From positions 124,001 to 188,000 of the forward strand of contig CANTFK010000085.1 in the NCBI GenBank assembly GCA_947646735.1: 64,000 nt of DNA. The letters run 5' to 3'. A program made the position numbers and the translations under genes. A model generated the notes under the pieces. The model was not told where the DNA came from and ran no database searches. It saw only the letters and a program-made list of their open reading frames with translations. How positions within the stretch are numbered: the first letter of the stretch is position 1; every line of letters begins with the position of its first letter. Positions 22,651 to 31,667 of the stretch are shown in pieces. Origin of the DNA: Peronospora farinosa. Lineage: Eukaryota; Oomycota; Peronosporomycetes; Peronosporales; Peronosporaceae.

Positions 22651-25600
22651 ACCCGGGTCCCTGGCTGAATTTCGTGGCCGACTACCCCTTCATTTTGTGC
22701 TTGCACCCGAGCCTGACTAGCCGCCCGTAAATTCTCGTTGACTTGGTCTCTTGCTCGCTGATAGTGACTCTGAACCCGATATCTCCATCTCCGAGGTCCT
22801 GAGTCTCGACGTCGAGTGTTCACCACCGGTAACATAGTCTCAAGAGTGGTCCTAGCATCCCATCCATGTACCAGATAGAACGGTGTTTCCTCACGTACTC
22901 TGTCTTGAGCCGTATTTAACGCGAACGTTAATCGTTCCGCGTATTCATCCCAGTCTCGCTGTCCCACGTCGGCTACGTAAATCTTGAGCGATCTTGTTAG
23001 AGTCTGGACCATTCTCTCCGCAGTGCCGTTCGCTTGAGGTCGGTAGACCATGGTCGCTCTCTGACGCTGACCTACCATACGACTGAACGCTCGGAAGAAG
23101 TCCGACATAAACCCCGGTTCCCGATCGTGACGGATCGTCTCACTGGCACCAAAACGGCGGAAAACGCATTCCTCATACCCCTCAGCCACTGTCTGGGCTG
23201 TCCGTGACGCACTTGCTTTAGCCATCACATAACCTGTGAACAGGTCGATCCAGATCAGTAGTTCCGTATTTCCTTTATGTGACTTGGGGAGAGATGGTAT
23301 GTGGTCCATCGCGATGATTTGGAAGGGGTACGTCGCTTCAACATTCCCCCAAGACTTTCCTTGTAAGGTGAGACTCCCTTTCCCAGTCTCACAATCCATG
23401 CACAGACCCACATATTTCTGGACACTCCGAAAAAGGCCTCTCCAATGACAATATCGTCGAATCCGATGATAGGTACGGCCGATTCCCTGATAAAGAACGT
23501 CGGCCAGAAGACTCTCGGGTATCACCAATCTGGAAGTTATGTCTCGGTCGTCTCCCTTGATCCTTTGGCCGGGGCAGTACACTAGAAGTCCCTCTTCACT
23601 TATCTCGTAATCCTCCGACATTTTGCTGCAGTTTCTGGCCGCTTCCACTGACAAGTCTTTCCAGTCTCCTTGCAAATATGCCTTCAACTCGCGTACCCAG
23701 CTCTCCTCTTCTTGCGCATCTCGGATTCTATCCATCCGGAGTTGTTGTACCACATCTTCTTGCATAACCTCTCCCGATATTTTGACGGGGAGCCGTGATC
23801 TCGTCACCGCAGATACCTTGACCGACTGACCTCGGTCTCTAGGGACCAGCACCTCTGGCAGCCGATTGATTGTTTCTAGACCTGACCACTCTCCTCTTGG
23901 TATCGACTCGACCCCTTGCTGCTGATGTAAAGCTGTACTGGCCAACTGGTCTGCGCTCTGATTCCAGTCTCGTTTCACATGTAGGACTGCCTGGTTGGGC
24001 CACGACTGGAGTTTACTCAGCGCCTTGGCCCGCAACGGGGATAAACCTGACGCTTTGCATTCAATCTCTCCACGCATCTGTCTTACAAACAAATTGGAGT
24101 CTCCACAAATAATCAAACGCCGTCGCTCCATTGGCTCCAACAGGTCAAAACCCAGTAACATGCCCTCATATTCAGCTTCATTCACCGTAGACTTGTCGAG
24201 ATATTTCGATGCAGCTGCAACTATAGTCCACGCAGGGAGTCTCCACACAATAGCGCTGCAAGCACCTCCCCCTTGTTTCACCCGGGCCGACCCATCGAAA
24301 CTCATCACATACAGTTCTTCATTTAGTTCCACTGTGGGCGTCGGTAGGTCGACCACTTGCCTGGATTGCTTCTTGGGAGCAATTGACGACAGAATTGAGT
24401 CCACATTCTCTCGAGGCGTGATGCTGGCAGCTAACGCCCCCAGTACCTGGTCCTCGCCTTTCTTGCATTTTACAATCTCCAAAGTCCACTGTAACAACAG
24501 AGCGGCCCAGTTTCCTAAGCGACCTTGCAACCCCGAAGACTTTACTAGCCAGGCTAGTGTAGAATGCCTCGTCAGAACTTTGAGAGTTCGGGTGACCAAC
24601 ATCGTGAAGCAAGTTTCCAATATCCGTAACAACGCCAACACTTCCTTTTCCACTGTGCTATAGTTCATCTCGTTTGACTTGAGGGTTCGGCTCGTAAACA
24701 TTACCGGCATATACAGGCCGTCGTAATTTTGCACCAACGACGCCGAAATAGCCCAATCACTTGCGTAGACAATGATTACCGCCTCTCTAGCCGGGTCGAA
24801 ATGTCGTAGGATGGGCGCCGTAGCAATCTCGTTCTTGAGCATGGCAAACGCTACTTGTACCTTCGACCATTTTTCTTCGTCGTCTTCCTGGGCCGCCACT
24901 TCCTCGTTAGCCTTCAATTTGCATCTCCAAGCGTGAAAATCCACCTCTCTCAGTTTGTAAAGGATCGACGCGTATATGGCATAATCTTCGATGTACCTGC
25001 TGTAGTAATTTAGGCTTCCTAGAAAGGACTGCATAGCCTTCAGTGTTGTCGGTAGAGGTAGGTCGACCAAAGACTGAAGATCTTTTGGGTGGGCCTTTAG
25101 TCCCCCTTTGGAAACTCGATGTCCAAGATACTCGACCTTCCGACATCCCCACGTACTCTTGACGGCACTGACCGACAAATTCCAATAGTCGCACACGTCT
25201 AGCAGCCGCTCCACTTTCTGGCATAATACGTCCCACGATTCGGCCGGCACAAGTATATCGTCAATGTATGATCGTCGACCCAATACAGAGAGGCCCGATT
25301 TTGCATCGGGTTCCTCTGTTGCGAACAAATCCTCAGTTTCCTCTGTGGCCGCCCCTGGCGAAATCCGTAAGAATCCATATAACGCATTATCCAACAACCT
25401 TTGATATATCTGAGGCGCATTCTTAAGCCCAAAAGGCATCCGAAGCCATTCAAATAATCCCAGTGGAGTAACGAAAGCTGAGATTAATCTCGCCCTTTCG
25501 GTCATGCTGACGACCCAAAAACCACTTGCCATATCAAGAGAACAGTACCATAAAGCTCCATCCAAGTCTTCCAGTAATTCGTTAATCAACGGCATCGGGT

Positions 25601-26459
25601 ATACCATGAGCTGGGTAAGATCATTCACCAACCGATGGTCGATACACAATCGAATATCGACCCCATTCTTCTTCACGATAATTACAATTGAGCTGGCCCA
25701 TGGCGAGGTGGAAGACTGAATGATCTTTGCTGATAATAATCCCTTGATCAGGTCGGCTAGCTTCTCTCTGAATTGAGGGGCCACCTTTCGTACGCGTTGC
25801 GCGATCGGTCTTGCGTTCCCTACATCGATATCGCATATCGCTCCTCGGGCGGCCGGGGGTAAGGCGTTACCTTTACCCATCAGCAGATGTCGTTTCTTCC
25901 ATATTATTTGTCGCAACCGGTCCACCTCTTCGAGAGTGTTCCCATCTGGATCTGGAATCTGTATATCTTCTAACGCAATGCCTTCGGGTGAGGGGTCCAC
26001 TTCCGGTATGACCGCCCACCCTGGCCTTATGTCCTCGGCCCAAAGTTCTCCACTCTCAAAAGAACACACCTGGTCATCTTCCTGTAACAAGTCTACCGGT
26101 TTGACTTCCTTCTCATTGGTGGTGGTCACTGTATGTAGGTCTTCTTCAAATACACTCCGCTTTTGGGCGGTCCCCTCCTGCCAATTCACCCTCTCTTCGC
26201 ACAGTTGTTCTTCACTGTCGGGTACCGGTTGGTGTGTTATATTCATCATTGGGGTTGGGGCCTGCGGTCGCTGTAAGATGTGTGACGGAGTCTTATACTC
26301 TGGTCTCTCCACTAGTGGCCCCTCTTCCTCTTCCGTTAGGTCGACCTGATGGTCGACCTGGTCGGTAGTAGATTCATAAGCCAGATTTAGCCATTCCGCA
26401 TATCTTCGAGAGCCTACCGAGACAAACCCTGGCGTTCTTGGAACTTGCTCCCTAGTCAA
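22566..26459 (-). CDS. Gypsy copy 1: Pol (RT, two RNase H domains, integrase)
   Basis: Order along the ORF (residues from 26459): acidic linker 1-150; RT ~200-480 with the active site Y-I-D-D at ~397; a first, Gypsy-type RNase H ~540-660 that keeps the first Asp and the E-K-E Glu but has T-R-H where T-D-H is usual; a second, archaeal/plant-like RNase H ~715-850 with F-D-G-S, N-E-A-E-Y-E, G-D-S and N-Q-S-A-D; then an HHCC zinc finger and integrase with M-D-H ~1051, H-D-R-E ~1110 and N-G-T-A-E-R ~1146. It follows the protease frame after a single in-frame TAA (26460-26462), with no ATG, so expression needs readthrough or the TAA is a lesion. It ends early by a one-base shift before the chromodomain. 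Domain calls are secure. Confidence 0.92.
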   Translation of the reverse strand: MTREQVPRTPGFVSVGSRRYAEWLNLAYESTTDQVDHQVDLTEEEEGPLVERPEYKTPSHILQRPQAPTPMMNITHQPVPDSEEQLCEERVNWQEGTAQKRSVFEEDLHTVTTTNEKEVKPVDLLQEDDQVCSFESGELWAEDIRPGWAVIPEVDPSPEGIALEDIQIPDPDGNTLEEVDRLRQIIWKKRHLLMGKGNALPPAARGAICDIDVGNARPIAQRVRKVAPQFREKLADLIKGLLSAKIIQSSTSPWASSIVIIVKKNGVDIRLCIDHRLVNDLTQLMVYPMPLINELLEDLDGALWYCSLDMASGFWVVSMTERARLISAFVTPLGLFEWLRMPFGLKNAPQIYQRLLDNALYGFLRISPGAATEETEDLFATEEPDAKSGLSVLGRRSYIDDILVPAESWDVLCQKVERLLDVCDYWNLSVSAVKSTWGCRKVEYLGHRVSKGGLKAHPKDLQSLVDLPLPTTLKAMQSFLGSLNYYSRYIEDYAIYASILYKLREVDFHAWRCKLKANEEVAAQEDDEEKWSKVQVAFAMLKNEIATAPILRHFDPAREAVIIVYASDWAISASLVQNYDGLYMPVMFTSRTLKSNEMNYSTVEKEVLALLRILETCFTMLVTRTLKVLTRHSTLAWLVKSSGLQGRLGNWAALLLQWTLEIVKCKKGEDQVLGALAASITPRENVDSILSSIAPKKQSRQVVDLPTPTVELNEELYVMSFDGSARVKQGGGACSAIVWRLPAWTIVAAASKYLDKSTVNEAEYEGMLLGFDLLEPMERRRLIICGDSNLFVRQMRGEIECKASGLSPLRAKALSKLQSWPNQAVLHVKRDWNQSADQLASTALHQQQGVESIPRGEWSGLETINRLPEVLVPRDRGQSVKVSAVTRSRLPVKISGEVMQEDVVQQLRMDRIRDAQEEESWVRELKAYLQGDWKDLSVEAARNCSKMSEDYEISEEGLLVYCPGQRIKGDDRDITSRLVIPESLLADVLYQGIGRTYHRIRRYCHWRGLFRSVQKYVGLCMDCETGKGSLTLQGKSWGNVEATYPFQIIAMDHIPSLPKSHKGNTELLIWIDLFTGYVMAKASASRTAQTVAEGYEECVFRRFGASETIRHDREPGFMSDFFRAFSRMVGQRQRATMVYRPQANGTAERMVQTLTRSLKIYVADVGQRDWDEYAERLTFALNTAQDRVREETPFYLVHGWDARTTLETMLPVVNTRRRDSGPRRWRYRVQSHYQRARDQVNENLRAASQARVQAQNEGVVGHEIQPGTRVWLYLDRVKEGYAKNWPTYGTDRSEFRS

Positions 26460-27395
26460 TTACATACCTACCTTGGTATCTTCATGCAATGTTAAGGGGC
26501 GAGGGCTGACATTGGTTATCTTCAAAATCGGTCGACGTCCTATCCCTTGTATCATGGTGGTCACCCATCGTTCGCCTCTCGTGACCCACAATTTCCACTG
26601 TTCTGAGGTCGACCTTTTGAGAGGCACTTCCGTACATCCTCCAACGGATATCTGTACATACCGACCCAATTTCACATCCGATACTCGCGTATTATACAGT
26701 GTCCTTCGCCCAGTCAACTGTACCCTGACCTCATCGGGGAGGCAAAGAGTTCCGTCGGCCAAGTCTAACCGGATACCGGCTGGGACCATGAAGTCCATCC
26801 CCAAAATTGCATCTTGGCCTACCATAGGGCCTACCCACACCTTAAAGATGTACACCAAGTTCCCATTCAGAGTGACCTTGATGCGAGTGCGTCCCTCCGT
26901 GGTGTATACGGCTTCCCCAATACCAATACATTCTTGTCGTTCACTTTCATCAATTTGGCAGCCTACCTTACGAGCAAAGGCAATATCCAGAATGGATATC
27001 TCGGCACCAGTATCGAACAACAAATTTGCATGGTCGTTGTTGACCTTTCCAGAGACTTTCGCTTGCCTGAACCATTTAGTAGGGGCGTGGTATTTCCAGT
27101 ACCCCCTAGACTCGCCTGGCAATAAGTCCAACTCCATTACTGAACTTTCTCTAGCAAAACTATTAGGTTCATTCAAAGAAGCAACATGGACCACAGGGTA
27201 ATTTCCAATCTTCGATATATTTCCAATCTTAACTGGAATACCCGTCCCCTCCTTGGGCTGTTTCTCCACATATGCAAAGATGCAACAATTAGAACGCTCG
27301 GCTCGTACCAGATTCAAACCTGGCGAGCGTCCTAATTTGCCATCTTCTCGAGTTTCTCCGGGAACATCCCTGCGTGCTTGGCTGGGTTGTACCAT
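26460..27395 (-). CDS. Gypsy copy 1: aspartic protease
   Basis: A retropepsin-type domain around residues 120-215 has the catalytic L-L-F-D-T-G-A motif, a later A-I-L-G-M-D-F strand, and the usual spacing. Its ATG (27395) overlaps the end of gag by 64 nt in the -1 frame, as for elements using -1 frameshifting or reinitiation, but I see no canonical slippery heptamer in the overlap. An in-frame TAA lies about 13 nt upstream of the ATG, so the shift or restart must occur within the overlap. It ends in TAA directly followed, in the same frame, by pol. Confidence 0.88.
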   Translation of the reverse strand: MVQPSQARRDVPGETREDGKLGRSPGLNLVRAERSNCCIFAYVEKQPKEGTGIPVKIGNISKIGNYPVVHVASLNEPNSFARESSVMELDLLPGESRGYWKYHAPTKWFRQAKVSGKVNNDHANLLFDTGAEISILDIAFARKVGCQIDESERQECIGIGEAVYTTEGRTRIKVTLNGNLVYIFKVWVGPMVGQDAILGMDFMVPAGIRLDLADGTLCLPDEVRVQLTGRRTLYNTRVSDVKLGRYVQISVGGCTEVPLKRSTSEQWKLWVTRGERWVTTMIQGIGRRPILKITNVSPRPLTLHEDTKVGM

Positions 27396-29851
27396 TGACG
27401 GAACAAATTATAGAACTCCTCCATCTGGCACTTCCCAATCTCGTGAATCTCTCCACATCCCCGGCATACAAACAGGCAGCGGTCAGACGGGTGACCTTTC
27501 CTTCCACAGCGGTCGCAGGTCAATCTTTTCCAGCAATTCAGATCTCCATGTTTCTTGGACCCGCAATATGCACATCTCGTGTTTGGGGTCGCTGATGATG
27601 GGCCGGGTCGCTGGTCTACTGCCTGGCGATGTTGGTCGGCCTCCCTAGTCGGTAGATTCTTTGAGAACCTCACACTTGGGTCCCTCCCCGCTTCTTTCTC
27701 CATAAGGTAGACTCGTCTTAAATCTCCTTCGTTCTCCGAAGAGTCTGGGCTGGAATCTTCAGAGCTCGAGTCTTCCAGGGGCGTCCGTATTGCATGTATG
27801 GAGCGGCGATTCATATCTCTCGGCCTCTCGGGTAGTGCCGGTGCCTTCTGACGAAACTTGTTTGATCCAAACAACATCTTGCCTCGTCGTGCCTTCGTCC
27901 GCTTACATGCTGTCAATACTTCCTCCAATTCTTCTACATCCGCCAGACGCAGCATAGTCAACTTGTCTGCTAGCTCTGGGTCGTCCACCGTCAAAATGTA
28001 GTGATCGACATGATCCTTCTGAATCTTGGGCGACCCATCCTTAATCTTCATCTTCGCCCTGAGTCCAAGAACATTCAGGCGGTACAGATAATCCAGCGGG
28101 GTCTCTATCGACCTTTTCTTCGCATGGTAGTACTGGCGGGCGACCGGTACCCCCGTACCACAGAAACGAATCATGAACTCTTGGATTAAGTCCTTCCAGC
28201 TACCTCGGACTGAGCGACCCAGTTGACGGTACCAATTCTGTGCCGGTCCAGTCAGCAATCCTCCAAAAACGAGACATCGTTCATCATCTGGTGCTTGGTC
28301 TCTTATGAATGCTGTCTTGACCGTCGACACCCAGCTGCGCGCTCTGTCTTCGTCTTGGTCTCTTCCATGAAATTCTTTAAGGTCCGAGGTTGCCGATAGT
28401 TTGATGCGAGGGACCATATTTGGCATCTGTCCCAGCGCTGCGTTCGCCATCATCGACTGAGGTCCCCTGAAATCCATGTTGTCAGGGTCGAACTCACAGG
28501 AACCGACGTATTCCATATCGACGTCGGTCATCGTGTGGCCTCTTGGCATTTGTATGCCTGGATGCTGGTCGTGGTGAGCGGTCGTCCTTTGCGCCTCTGG
28601 TCTTCCTCCTGCTACACTCCCGTTAGGGTGTGCCCGCGGTACTTGGCGTTCATTCAAAAATCTTGCCATCGCCGCGTCGAAGAGGGTCTGCAGATCGCCT
28701 ACCGGGTAGGTAGGTCCTTCCCCCCCAGCATCTTCGTCATGGGGCAGAGCAAATTCCAATTTTTTCTCTTGCTGATTTTCCATTGGCTGAAAATCGGAAT
28801 GATTTTCATTCTTGCCACGCGTCGCCGTTTCAAGACCACTTGGCTCCTGCTCCGCGCTGCGCGCTCGGGCCTGGAGCAGCGCCGCTCCAGTAGGGCCTAG
28901 GGGCATCCTAGTGACCGACCCAGTTGAGGACGATCCTGGGGACCACGGTGCTGCTTCCCTCTGGCCGCTTGGCATCCGGTGTTGAGATGGGTCTTGATTC
29001 GCCCCTGGGTGGCCGACGGCTCCGTACATGTGGGGACCCACCGTGATGTCCTGAAGCGTCATCTGGCTGTTGGACCGCATGTGTGTAGGTGTCACCAGAG
29101 GTGGGTGTTCCGTTGCTGGTGTGGTACCCACCAGGATCGAAAGACGCTTGTGCATGTGCTCTAACGTTGTTGTGATTCTGTCGAACCCCAGGGATAGCAG
29201 GTCGTCCGGGTCGAACCGACCTGCGACCATGTTCGCTTCACGAAGCATGGTGACCAGCGCTGTGATCGCGTCCGTGACGGAGTGCAGCCGTGGCAGGGTC
29301 GACACCGGCCCAGTGAGTTGACCCAGCTGTCGGATCTCCAGGATCTTCGCGACGGGGTCGCTCTCCAGGAACGCGTTCAGCTTGCGCTGGTGGTAGGCCC
29401 TCGTGACATCAGCGTCTGTCCATGACGCCAGTCCTTCCCTCTCGGGGCCTATCGACTTGGTGTTTCCGGGTGCCTTCATCCGGAACTTCGTCGGCTTGGA
29501 TTGCGCGGTCTTGTTTTGTTGTTTTTTTGGGGACCTTAGCCTCTCGGTTTTCACCGTCGGCTGATGGTCCTCTGGATCATGATAGGCGTCATGACCCAAG
29601 GTGTCCTCAACGAGGACATAGGGAGGGTATTTAGGTTTTTCTTCAATGGATTCAACCTCGACCATGTTGACCGGGCCCCTCCCAAGGCCCGGTCGGTCCT
29701 TCGATCCTTTGATTGTTTCTTCTTGAGTCACTGGCGATCGGTCTTCCAGTGACTCTTCGGTCTTGTGCTCCTTCTTGACATGAACATCTTTATCGTCTTG
29801 GGACTCGCGGTGGAATCCCGCGTCTTCCAAAGATCCGGGCACGCGCACCAT
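27332..29851 (-). CDS. Gypsy copy 1: Gag
   Basis: The 839-residue product forms the particle shell. A long charged, Pro/Gln-rich N-terminal half is followed by a Retrotrans_gag capsid domain (about residues 490-660, with W-Y-R-Q-L and a W-K-D-L-I-Q-E-F segment) and three C-terminal zinc knuckles: two CX2CX4HX4C and one CX2CX3HX4C. The ATG at 29851 is the first base inside the LTR junction, so gag has no internal leader and its first codons are the primer-binding site. The frame stays open into the LTR from a GTG at 29902, but that extension encodes LTR sequence and I exclude it. Confidence 0.88.
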   Translation of the reverse strand: MVRVPGSLEDAGFHRESQDDKDVHVKKEHKTEESLEDRSPVTQEETIKGSKDRPGLGRGPVNMVEVESIEEKPKYPPYVLVEDTLGHDAYHDPEDHQPTVKTERLRSPKKQQNKTAQSKPTKFRMKAPGNTKSIGPEREGLASWTDADVTRAYHQRKLNAFLESDPVAKILEIRQLGQLTGPVSTLPRLHSVTDAITALVTMLREANMVAGRFDPDDLLSLGFDRITTTLEHMHKRLSILVGTTPATEHPPLVTPTHMRSNSQMTLQDITVGPHMYGAVGHPGANQDPSQHRMPSGQREAAPWSPGSSSTGSVTRMPLGPTGAALLQARARSAEQEPSGLETATRGKNENHSDFQPMENQQEKKLEFALPHDEDAGGEGPTYPVGDLQTLFDAAMARFLNERQVPRAHPNGSVAGGRPEAQRTTAHHDQHPGIQMPRGHTMTDVDMEYVGSCEFDPDNMDFRGPQSMMANAALGQMPNMVPRIKLSATSDLKEFHGRDQDEDRARSWVSTVKTAFIRDQAPDDERCLVFGGLLTGPAQNWYRQLGRSVRGSWKDLIQEFMIRFCGTGVPVARQYYHAKKRSIETPLDYLYRLNVLGLRAKMKIKDGSPKIQKDHVDHYILTVDDPELADKLTMLRLADVEELEEVLTACKRTKARRGKMLFGSNKFRQKAPALPERPRDMNRRSIHAIRTPLEDSSSEDSSPDSSENEGDLRRVYLMEKEAGRDPSVRFSKNLPTREADQHRQAVDQRPGPSSATPNTRCAYCGSKKHGDLNCWKRLTCDRCGRKGHPSDRCLFVCRGCGEIHEIGKCQMEEFYNLFRQWYNPAKHAGMFPEKLEKMAN
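29832..29850 (-). other. Gypsy primer-binding site overlapping the gag start
   Basis: On the minus strand, TGGTGCGCGTGCCCGGATC follows the LTR end after a single A. Its complement has the layout of a tRNA 3' end: CCA, discriminator A, a 7-nt acceptor strand CACGCGC and T-stem CCGGG. The primer tRNA should begin GCGCGTG; its identity was not determined. The equivalent in copy 2 is 38849-38867. Confidence 0.7.
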
Positions 29852-30910
29852 TGTGGTGGAGTGGGTTCTCAAAATTGTATGATGAGGCCCCAAACCACTC
29901 ACTGTGCCGGACTGCCGACTGTCGGAGGAGGTACCCCGATCATGCGTATGGACCTTCTCTCACCTTGTGTACCCGTCGGCTGGCGGGTTGCACTCTTCGG
30001 AGGACTTGGTGAAGATGTAGACGTCTGCCTTGAGGGAGGTAGACCTGGGGGGCCTCGAGTGGATATGCTTCACTCGGTGAGTCGGTAGGTGGCCACTCGA
30101 TCGACCTTGTCGAGAGTGGGCTTAGAGAAAAATTCTTCAGGGGCTCTTGTCGTCCCTGGCCTTTTCCTTCTTGTTTTTGGGGTATCAACCACCTGACCTC
30201 TACGTTGCTCCCGGACCGTGAGGTGAGGGAGACCGCTTCCGATAGCGGGTCTTGGGGGGTGTTGCTACTCGAACGAGCTCACAGGCCAAATGTATCCTGG
30301 AGCTCTATTCGCACTTGAACTTCGCTACACGACTGTCTTCGACGGGGGACAAAATATATCCCTTCCCGGAACAGTGAGTAACTTAGAGCAAGTTCTTCTT
30401 GGGTGACGGAGTCGTGCCACGTAGATCGCAAATTGAGTAGTATTTAATATAGTCCTATCCTTTTAACTCCTTTACTCTATCCTTGCCTGAAGCTCTGATT
30501 CCTTGCGTCGACTGGTCTGATCCTTGTATTAACTGGTCCGGAGTCGCTGAACCCCGAGGGGCCGAGGTCGACCAATGAGGGACCAGGTCTACCAATGAGG
30601 GACCCAGGTCTACAAATGAGGGACCCAGGTCTACCAATGAGGGACCCAGGTCTACCAATGAAGGACCGGGTCGACCAACGAGGGGCCAGGTCGATCAATG
30701 AGCGGCCATGATCAACTCCCTTTTGGTACCGGTTAACCGGTACCCTGATACTGATTTTTCTTCGGCGAATCCTGCGGATTGTCCTCCACCCACGGTCGCT
30801 CCCCTTTGAGGCCCCTGTCTCTCTGGTCTCCTGTCCCTGACCCACGGCCCATACTCTGAATCCCACTGGAGTCCGGGACCTCCATATCATAAAATTAGCA
30901 CTTCACCACA
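29852..30910 (-). repeat. LTR2 (shared middle LTR, mosaic)
   Basis: 1,059 bp; 5' LTR of copy 1 and 3' LTR of copy 2. Left of about 30095 it matches LTR1 (gatcatgcg, gacgtctgcc, ggtgagtcgg). Right of about 30125 it matches LTR3 (ggggctcttgtcgtcc, gagcaagttc). It also shares two private variants (ggaggaggtacc, accgtgagg) with the plus-oriented LTR5. This is a recombinant or gene-converted LTR. Confidence 0.92.
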
Positions 30911-31169
30911 GCCGCCCCCTGCACGTACAACGGATTGAGCACGCGCATGTCTTCACTTCCTTCGTCACGTAGGTCCTTCATTGTCCCCTTTGTAGCTTTC
31001 CTCTGTTCTGATTGATCTTGGTAATCGCCCTCCTTTGTTCTCCATTCTCCTATACCCTTAACTCTTGGAAATTCAAGGCCGCCCCGCAGGCGACCCAAGT
31101 CTTCCAACAAGGGGCTGGGCCGACCATTGAGGGACTCGGTCCACCTTCCAAGAAACTTGCTCCCGCCGG

Positions 31170-31667
31170 CTAGTTTTCATGGCTTTGCATTACTTTGAAG
31201 CGGTTATGGCTTGTGTTCTTGCGCTCGAAGTCCCGGAGTAAGGCTCCGCAATTCAGATCCACTTCGTCCACCCACGAGGGGTCAGAGTGTCCCTTCCATT
31301 GCACGAGGAATTCTCGTTGTTGCCTCCCATACCGAGTCTTCTTGCCTGTACTAATCTCTAAAATTTCTTCGACTTCATACTCGCCCTCTTCCAATTCCCG
31401 CACCCAGCTGTCTTCTGGTAGCAGACATTCATCGAAGTCGACTCGATCTGTTCCATCCACTTTCAGCTCGCTGTTCGGTCGATCGGGGAACTCTCTGACG
31501 GGCTTGAGCTTGGAGATGTGCACGATTGGGAATAGTCTGTATTCTGTACCTCTTAACTCCAGACGTACCGCATGATCGCCAACTAACTCCTGAACTCGGA
31601 ACGGTCCGTGCCATAGGTGGGCCAATTTTTGGCATACCCCTCCTTCACTCGGTCCAAGTATAGCCAT
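31170..31667 (-). CDS. Gypsy copy 2: integrase tail and chromodomain (shifted frame)
   Basis: The predicted protein is the same as in copy 1 and has the same A5 run (about 31630-31634), hence the same one-base shift relative to pol. Presence of the identical shift in both copies means it predates the duplication or is functional. Confidence 0.8.
   Translation of the reverse strand: MAILGPSEGGVCQKLAHLWHGPFRVQELVGDHAVRLELRGTEYRLFPIVHISKLKPVREFPDRPNSELKVDGTDRVDFDECLLPEDSWVRELEEGEYEVEEILEISTGKKTRYGRQQREFLVQWKGHSDPSWVDEVDLNCGALLRDFERKNTSHNRFKVMQSHEN

Noticed and set aside
23995..24663. 222-codon plus-strand ORF over Gypsy pol (also at 33012-33680)
   Set aside because: It lies antisense to the RNase H domains, which are clearly the coding strand, and has no domain features of its own.
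26473..27201. 242-codon plus-strand ORF over the Gypsy protease (also at 35490-36218)
   Set aside because: It is antisense to a protease frame with an intact D-T-G-A motif. Its conservation in both copies only reflects the 9-kb duplication.
29852..29902. Gag extension into the LTR from a GTG at 29902
   Set aside because: GTG is an unlikely eukaryotic start, and the extra codons are LTR sequence. The ATG at the LTR junction is the natural start.
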